The notes under the pieces were generated by a model. That model was not told the origin of the DNA. It worked only from the letters and a program-made list of their open reading frames with translations, and made no database searches. The position numbers were made by a program, and so were the translations under genes. This document shows, piece by piece, positions 10,724 through 16,282 of a stretch of DNA of 16,282 bases (its first letter is position 1; the number at the start of each line of letters is the position of its first letter). Source of the stretch: Smittium mucronatum (taxonomy: Eukaryota > Kickxellomycota > Harpellomycetes > Harpellales > Legeriomycetaceae); NCBI GenBank assembly GCA_001953115.1, contig LSSL01006739.1, positions 1 to 16,282 on the forward strand, read 5' to 3'.

Positions 10724-13460
10724 CTACAAATCAATTAAACTATCGCTTTCTTGGGGTTTGGGGTCTTGGTTCGATGGCGATGATGTATCGCCCTTAGTTT
10801 GATTACTTAGTTGGGAAATGGACCCAACATTAGAGTTGTTTGAAATTTTTCCTCCGTTTGATGATGTAGTCTCAAAGTTTCCTAAATTGGAGTTTCCAGG
10901 TTGCGAATCGTTGTTTGCTGGTTTAGTGTTAGATTTTCCAGCCAAAATAGAAGAGTTCATCATATCGCTAAAATCAAACAAATCCTTTACTGGTTCTTTT
11001 TTAGATGTTTGGGTAGAGGATGAGGTTGAGCTAGGAATAAGGAAATTTTGAGGTGGGAACGCGGATGAAGCCAAGGGTGTGTTCGACATTCCCCGGAAGT
11101 TTTGGTAATTTCCTGGCTGATTCCAAGTTGCACCATTAGTAGGTACTGTATTTGTAGGTTGGATAATCGGTTTATTAATCGTAGGAGCCGCAGCGGTGTT
11201 CTATAAATCATAGCATGATAATATAAACATAAAATTATTATCCAATTGAAAAAAAAAATTGTAAAATAAAATGGATAAATACCGAAAAGTCAAGTCCTAA
11301 TAGATCAGAAGTGACGCTTTCTAAAAATTAAAGTTGGAAATGTTTAGTAATTGATACAGTAATGTCTAAATTATAAATGATGGGTTTTATACTTTTTTCA
11401 GGAACAACAGAAGCGGTTGGAGTTGCTGTGCTTTCGGCGTCATGGTGAGTAGCAGAGTGTTCATTATCATCTCCAAGCTGAATGAGGAATTGATCACTTT
11501 CATCCACCCTAATAAATGTCGGTAGTACAAATAAAAGTATAGCAAGGGAAAAGAGAGATGAAGATTTCATCTATTAATGTTCAGAAAGGAAGAAAAGAAT
11601 CTTACGTGGAGAAAACGGGCAAGATACCGTTTTCCAAATCGTTATTAGCTTGAATAACTTCCACCAGAGCACTGTGAAGATTGAAGAGTCTGTTATATAT
11701 ATCTGGGAGAGAAGTAATTAAACAATAAATGTTGAGAAATGACTCCTAAATAATAAATATAATGTATAATGAAGGAAAATTACAATATTCTTCGGAATCT
11801 TGTTGAGAATCGTCAACTTCAAGATTATCAAGGGCTTCTTTGTAGTCTGCAGTGAGTTGTCTGATTTTATTTACGTTTGAAATGCAAACAGACATTATTT
11901 CCTAAATTTCAAAGAAACAGGTTAACATAAAAATGTATGAAATTGGTATAAAAATACGCTATTGTGTATGAATTAGTACCATTCCAGTTTCATCGAGACG
12001 ATCTCCAGATTCCAAAACCGAGATCATATCCTTTAAAAGTTCGACTTTAGTCTCAAGACCATCCAGTTCATCAGAGAATTGTTTATCATAATCATACTTG
12101 TTCGAAGTTCGCTCCTAAAAATTATGATGAGAAAAGTTTAGGGGTTTGAAACAAAAGTATTTAGAAACAAAAGTATAAAAGTCTTACGTATCCTGTGATA
12201 ATCTTCATTAGTTTATTAGCTTCCCTTAAATCATGAGGAGTTGCCCGTCTAAGCAACTCTTGCAATTTCTAAATTAGATTAATTCAAACAAAAATAGATT
12301 ATCAATTCTAATAAGGAGATAAAGATATTGAAAAAAGAAAAAAAGAAAATGGATTATTTTAAATAAATGATTACAGCTTGCATAGCTTCTAAATCTTCAC
12401 TTTCGAGTTCGCTTTGAGATTTCACGGTCTAAGAAGTTAAAAAGATTAAAAATTAAAAACTAGAACAAGGAAAAGGAAAAGGAAAAAGAAAAAGAAAAAG
12501 AAAAAGAAAAGGAATGTAGTTTTGAAAGTTAATAAAGCGGAGAATTGTACGTTTTGGGGACCCAACATTATAGCAGTGTTGTCGTTTGAAGGCTTTGGAA
12601 GTCTCCAGTGCTTTCGTTTCAAAAGATTAACCATATCAACAATTTTAGTCAGGTCGTCCTTATATCGGGAATTTTCACAAAGAGAGTAGCGCCAATCTTG
12701 GAGCATTTCCAGAATACGATATTGAACAGGGTTGGAGGTGCTCTATTTTTAAAATAAAGAGGTTTTTTATATGAAAATAAATGAATAATAGCAGAAAAAA
12801 ATGGGAAAAACGAATGAAATAAAAAGAGGGTGGATTTAGAGATATCTAGAGTATATTACTGGCTGGAATTCAGGGAAACGTCTGACTAGTTGGTTAAGAA
12901 AATCTTTGCTAGCTACTTGGAGATGAACAGGATGCCCACAGTTTTTAACTAGATTGTCCAAAAGCTTTAAAAAAAAACAAAAAAGAGTTTAAAATTTATC
13001 AATTTGAGCGAAAATAAGAGTAGGTATAGAGAAAAGATGGATGAACTATTACAGTTAGAGCAATCAAAGACTGTTTTTGGACCCTTGAGTTTATGTATGG
13101 TAACAAAGAGAATACAGCTTCATGCGGGCTAAAGAACATGAATAGTTAAAAAAGAATGGTTTTTTCTAATTAAAAAAGCATATTAGTAAATAAAAGAGGA
13201 ATTACGTATTAGCCTTTTTTCTGTTTACATAGTCGCAGATTTCCAAATTTAAAGATAAATCAGGGCGGGTTTTGTCTACACTACAGGCTTGATCTGAAAT
13301 GGTGAAAAATAGATTAGGATAAAAAGTTCATTGTAAACAAAAATAAGATGTAAGAATTTTTTTTATAAAAAAAAGAATTAGAGATATTACCTATAAGTTT
13401 TTGAAGATGTGTAGGAGGCTTTAGTAGATCCTCAAAAGTGCGTTGAAGATTGAAGCTCAT
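10724..13460 (-). CDS. GGA-like VHS-GAT clathrin adaptor lacking the ear (13 exons)
   Basis: VHS-GAT proteins are monomeric clathrin adaptors at the trans-Golgi/endosome; VHS binds cargo or lipid and GAT binds Arf-GTP and ubiquitin. Exons from the start: 13391-13460, 13206-13293, 13053-13128, 12860-12964, 12551-12742, 12375-12428, 12188-12268, 11980-12114, 11784-11901, 11606-11702, 11393-11508, 11283-11320, 10724-11200. All introns are GT-AG, 72-122 nt; phases fit throughout, giving 548 residues. VHS spans about 8-145 (LNLEICDYVN, ALTLLDNLVKNCGHPVHLQV, FLNQLVRRFPEF). GAT spans about 185-340; PHDLREANKLMK (206-217) resembles the Arf-binding half of GGA rather than TOM1. The rest is a low-complexity Asn/Ser/Pro hinge with DLLGLDF (383-389, a clathrin-box match), DLFDF (463-467) and a terminal LIDL. 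The gamma-adaptin-ear domain of canonical GGA proteins is absent. TOM1-type is the alternative. Confidence 0.9.
11283..11320 (-). other. 38-nt exon encoding a clathrin-box motif
   Basis: Exon 12 of the VHS-GAT gene is 38 nt and encodes little more than SVTSDLLGLDFS, in which LLGLD fits the clathrin-box pattern (Leu, hydrophobic, any, hydrophobic, acidic). It enters in phase 1 and leaves in phase 0. Skipping it would therefore shift the frame and truncate the hinge, so it is unlikely to be a silent cassette exon. Confidence 0.7.
12467..12514. repeat. purine hexamer microsatellite in an intron
   Basis: Eight or so imperfect copies of a hexamer (AAAAGG changing to AAAAAG) lie in intron 5 of the VHS-GAT gene. 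On the coding strand this reads as a polypyrimidine (CTTTTT) run of about 48 nt, lying some 40-85 nt upstream of the acceptor of exon 6, which may help or at least tolerate its presence. Confidence 0.85.
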
Positions 13461-13773
13461 ATTGGTTGGGGAAAGTTGAAGTCGGGTCGAATAAATCGGG
13501 AAGCGTATTAGTAGAGACTAAAAATTAGTAAAATCGAAAAGTTTAAATGGTAATGTTTCACTGGAGATAGATGTGCTTAATTTGAAGAGTAGAGTGTTGC
13601 GGCAATTGGGTATATAAAAAAACGGGAGGTGTATAGATATTGATGTGAATATAAAATTTCAGGGAAAATTGGAAGAAATAGAAGAATGGAACTTTACCGA
13701 AGAGTAACTACGTTATATAGTACCCACTAGTCGCAAGATATGGATCTTCTAAACGCGGAGAGCTTATTTTTGA
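13461..13773. promoter_or_regulatory. 5' region of the VHS-GAT gene
   Basis: These 313 bases precede the VHS-GAT start on the minus strand and should include its promoter and 5' leader. A TATA-like GGTATATAAAA lies on the plus strand near 13609, pointing the other way. I see no clear core promoter motif in the minus orientation. If a plus-strand gene begins at 13686 (see the unresolved region), this would be a divergent promoter. Confidence 0.35.
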
Positions 13774-14773
13774 TTAGAGACGAAATATAATTGATGTTTG
13801 AGTGATTTCAACTACTGACGATTTTTTTTTTAACGCAGAATTAACTACTGGCAATAAACTCCATTTTTCTGTGCAATTTGTTATGTAATGTGATATCAAA
13901 CCATCTATATTTCTCATGCTCATAATTGTCGAAATTTTCACTATCTTGGATTTCCATTGGCTAATAGTTTTCTAATCAAAGTTTGATAGGCCCAAAGAAT
14001 AATAATCACTAGCTCAAGAATTTCAGCTATTCCATTCATATTTCACGAAACTTACCTTTGCCTATCCCAAAGCCTCAGCTGGGGTATTGATTAGTATTAT
14101 ACTATTGGTCCAGCTCTGGCCAACAAAACCCAATACCCAAAAATATTGGCTGTTTATCCCCAAGATCTCTCAAACGAAAAATCCAGTACCAACAGTGTCT
14201 TCACTGCATTAATTACTGGATACCAGTATACAAAATCAGAATGAGTAAATAAAAAACCAAACTAGCCAAATGCTGGCGATATAACCCGTTTAGGGAAAGA
14301 GTAATTTATATATTTTTTCTTTTTAGAGAGAAATCCACTTTAAAGCGAATAGAGTTTTAAAAGACTTGTAAAAATTTAAAAAAAGCAAAGGAATTTCTGA
14401 ATTTCCATCGCCCAAATTTTCCCGTCCGCTCTAGAATAAGAAAGCAAATATCAGCTTTAGTTACAGCCTCAGCCTCCTCGCTGCCTATGGTACAAAGATA
14501 ATCTTCAAATTTCAATAAATAGACTAAACAATCAGAGCTATTGGTCAAGCGGGCCCAACTCACATTCGTCTATTTAAAATATAAAGATATGATTTTACTC
14601 TCGAATGAAAATGATTTATTTTTCCCGATTACATGAGTTTTAATAAAATCAGCATCCTTTATACAGGCGGCCAAAAATTAGACGAAGAGTCCAGTAATTC
14701 AATTGCAAATCATAGACTCGGTTCGAAAGAGAAACCCAACTGGAATTTTTTACGCTTATCTAATAAAATTTGA
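13686..14773 (+). other. alternative B: plus-strand open frames in the same DNA
   Basis: The same interval can be read on the plus strand. An ATG at 13686 can be spliced (13686-13719, 13839-13884, then 14027 onward) using a strong T-rich TAACGCAG acceptor at 13838, giving a product of only about 47 residues ending near 14088. An ATG-less frame, about 14005-14217 (some 70 codons), contains a hydrophobic AGVLISIILLLVQLW segment. All three plus frames are open across about 14100-14215. Another frame, 14633-14773, starts with an ATG and encodes about 46 residues (MSFNKISILYTGGQKLDEE). I could not link these into one convincing gene and recognise no family. Composition suggests that something coding is or was here. 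Confidence 0.2.
13774..14656 (-). CDS. alternative A: minus-strand gene, very weakly PEX11-like
   Basis: A phase-consistent minus-strand chain can be built: 14633-14656 (doubtful), 14366-14569, 14190-14261, 14056-14078 (23 nt) and 13774-13960, about 168 codons without a clear ATG. Supporting signs are a perfect GTAAGT donor after the 23-nt exon, a TACTAAT branch-point-like site before its CCCCAG acceptor, and a 68-codon open exon containing SSDCLVYLLKFEDYL and GRWKFRNS. A later segment reads DFVYWYPVINAVK. The order of a D-x-x-x-x-L-L segment, an Arg-rich patch and a YP motif loosely recalls PEX11 peroxisome-division proteins, but no diagnostic motif is present. The first intron donors are weak, and plus-strand frames through the same DNA are equally open. 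Mutually exclusive with alternative B. Confidence 0.2.
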
Positions 14774-14924
14774 CAAATTTACACAGAATCTACTGTTTTG
14801 TGTAAATTTCAAAAGTTATAAGCAATATTCATTTGCCTCAAACTATTTCAGAGAAATTGGGGTTATAGCCTATAAAACCTCCACCAATTATATAAAAACT
14901 TTCCCTAAAATCGATATAAAGTAA
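14683..14924 (+). other. open frame with an intron-like insert, unidentified
   Basis: A plus-strand frame is open for about 80 codons (ATG at 14703) with a mixed, protein-like composition. Inside it lies a good intron candidate: donor TGT|GTAAAT near 14807 and acceptor CTATTTCAG near 14851, about 45-50 nt long. Splicing it would end the frame after a few residues (RNWGYSL). It overlaps the 46-codon frame at 14633-14773 in another phase. It could be a small gene, a 3' exon or chance. Confidence 0.15.
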
Positions 14925-15551
14925 ATCGATCAGATATTTGTATGCGTAATTTTCATTTTTTTATTTTAGCAGCCATGATCTTTTGCCATTAATTTTAAAA
15001 AGGCTATAATGGTGAAATCTATTAATAAAAAAACTCTAGATCAGCGAAAAGTCCCATTTCTTTGAATTTGTAGTGAAAAAACAATCATATTTTTGGTTAT
15101 CCAAACAATCAAGATTATGATACTTCAAGAGTTTTGATTTGTTTTTTTTTGGGTTTATTTCAGCCCTTTTTTTAAATCCAATATTATTTTAATCCATTCT
15201 GTTTGTACAAGGTGAGTTTATATTTTTGGCATGAATAAAAATTAGGTAAAAAAAGTATTTCCCAGGCCATGTATTTATTTTTAATATTTCATCTTAACAA
15301 ATATCTCGTTTTAAGAATTAGCGATATTTTTTAATTTTAGAAAAAAAAATTGGGTTTCAAAAAAAGGTTAAGCTAAAACCTGATAATAAAAAAATACGGA
15401 AATGTTAATATCGCCTTATGAAAAACAATATCTATACCTTTGTATCAAAAATAAAATTTTAGAGATTTCAAATACTTTGGATATATCAAAAAAATTATTT
15501 GACTGTATAAAAATAGGCTATGAAACATATATATCAACATACAATATTAAC

Positions 15552-15785
15552 ACCTTCAAAGAAATAGCATTCTCGTTCAAGAAAAAAAAATAAAAGATAT
15601 AAACCAAATAAACCAAATAAAAACCAAATAAAAAATGGCTTGATAACAGTTAAACTATTTACATATTTATCCATTATACTCAGTAACGATTCAAATTCCA
15701 AAAAAATAGAGGAAATACTTTCAATTTTCAAAATTATATAAAGTATAAAATATATCAAGATATTCCAAGAAATAAATTTCTCTTT
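15552..15785. repeat. two diverged copies of a ~30-bp segment
   Basis: The segment beginning TTCAAAGAAATAGCATTCTC (about 15557) and that beginning TTCCAAGAAATAAATTTCTC (about 15763) match at roughly 24 of 30 positions by eye, in the same orientation about 206 bases apart. Their plus-strand translations are also alike (FKEIAFSFK versus FQEINFSFK), each following a Ser-Lys-Lys stretch. This suggests an old local duplication, but low complexity weakens the case. Confidence 0.3.
15601..15633. repeat. short AACCAAATA-type tandem repeat
   Basis: Three copies of AACCAAATAA with one A-length variant stand head to tail just after the open frame at 15402-15593. It is a simple-sequence repeat with no visible function. 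Confidence 0.7.
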
Positions 15786-16001
15786 CAAAAACATGGTTTA
15801 TTATCTTGTAAAACTTTTTAAAAACTAAACAATCGATGTTTTTTCGTAACCACCTGGATTATTAAATTCCGCAGAATATATTTTGTTCTGAAAATCTTAC
15901 TGTAAAATAATCTTTTTTTTAATGACTTAAAATAAACCGCAGATTATAGAATATGCAAGAAAACAGTCATTTTTATACCATATTCAAATTTTGCCGCTCA
16001 A

Positions 16002-16012
16002 CCCCCCCCCCC
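16002..16012. repeat. C11 homopolymer in an AT-rich flank
   Basis: Eleven consecutive C residues sit in otherwise AT-rich DNA and are followed shortly by TTTCGGGG. A shorter C6 run preceded by TTTGCGGA lies near the other end of the window (about 101-106). The run is striking by composition and prone to length error in sequencing. Confidence 0.85.
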
Positions 16013-16282
16013 AATTCTTTCGGGGAAACCAGAAAATCCGATATATCATTAAAATGAATATATATATATACATCACGAGAAAACTTTTATTAATTTTTTT
16101 GTGTTATATACATTTTATACTTTAGAAAACCTCTCGGATAAAGTAGAATGAATAATAAGAATCTGTTATTTATTATTCGGTAACTATTTCAGACTTTAAA
16201 ATATTTAATATAGTGATTGGTTTATCAAAGTCTTTTTAATTCTCTATATTTAAAATTTTCCATATTGAAAAGCTATAAAAAA

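Larger units (their letters stand above)
14931..16282. other. AT-rich right flank without a convincing gene
   Basis: Composition returns to that of the left flank. Open frames at 15402-15593 (+) and 15534-15794 (-) are rich in Lys, Ile and Phe as expected from base composition alone. No splice chain, tRNA or mobile element was recognised. Short repeats and a C homopolymer are listed separately. Confidence 0.5.

Noticed and set aside
10818..11051. Plus-strand 77-residue acidic frame
   Set aside because: Antisense shadow of the low-complexity hinge encoded by VHS-GAT exon 13.
11328..11570. Minus-strand 80-residue frame with an apparent signal peptide (MKSSSLFSLAILLFVLP)
   Set aside because: The hydrophobic start is the pyrimidine-rich end of VHS-GAT intron 10 (11509-11605), which happens to be in frame with exon 11. 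The real exon starts at 11508.
12446..12706. Minus-strand frame ending in a poly-Phe/Leu tail
   Set aside because: The first part is VHS-GAT exon 5; the Phe-rich tail is translation of the intronic hexamer microsatellite past the donor at 12550.
14718..14740. GGTTCGAAAGAGAAACC, resembling a tRNA B box
   Set aside because: No acceptor stem, anticodon arm or A box can be folded around it.

Overview
The window looks like nuclear DNA of an AT-rich, intron-rich eukaryote, most likely a fungus or close fungal relative. Genes are broken into many small exons by short GT-AG introns (mostly 70-190 nt). Coding stretches are clearly less AT-rich than the flanks. One gene carries a transmembrane domain that I recall as fungal (DUF1746, the Dsc4 type). 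I cannot name the species. The intron density argues against budding yeasts. No bacterial, organellar or viral genes were recognised.

Layout. 1-4851 is a long, very AT-rich block without a convincing gene; two stretches (about 311-1200 and 4209-4361) hold short open frames without start codons that could be decayed coding sequence. 4852-7799 (+) is a ten-exon gene for the GPI transamidase subunit PIG-T/Gpi16, which I could splice into one 580-residue frame. 8060-8749 (-) may hold a two-exon gene of unknown function whose intron contains a 46-bp tandem duplication. 8915-10191 (+) is a three-exon gene for a Dsc4-like membrane protein. 10192-10723 is a convergent 3'-end region. 10724-13460 (-) is a thirteen-exon gene for a VHS-GAT clathrin adaptor related to GGA proteins, 548 residues, without the usual C-terminal ear. 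About 13686-14930 has coding-like composition but open frames on both strands; I give a minus-strand model (very weakly PEX11-like) and plus-strand alternatives, all at low confidence. 14931-16282 returns to AT-rich sequence with short repeats and a C11 run.

The three secure genes all act on the endomembrane system: GPI anchor attachment in the ER (PIG-T), Golgi/endosome membrane protein ubiquitination (Dsc4 type), and clathrin sorting at the trans-Golgi/endosome (VHS-GAT). They are separate transcription units on both strands, so this closeness is probably chance. I found no CRISPR, tRNA, rRNA, intact transposon or clearly new multi-gene system. The most distinctive result is the earless GGA-like adaptor. 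All splice models are mine, built from reading-frame continuity, splice consensus and recalled family motifs.
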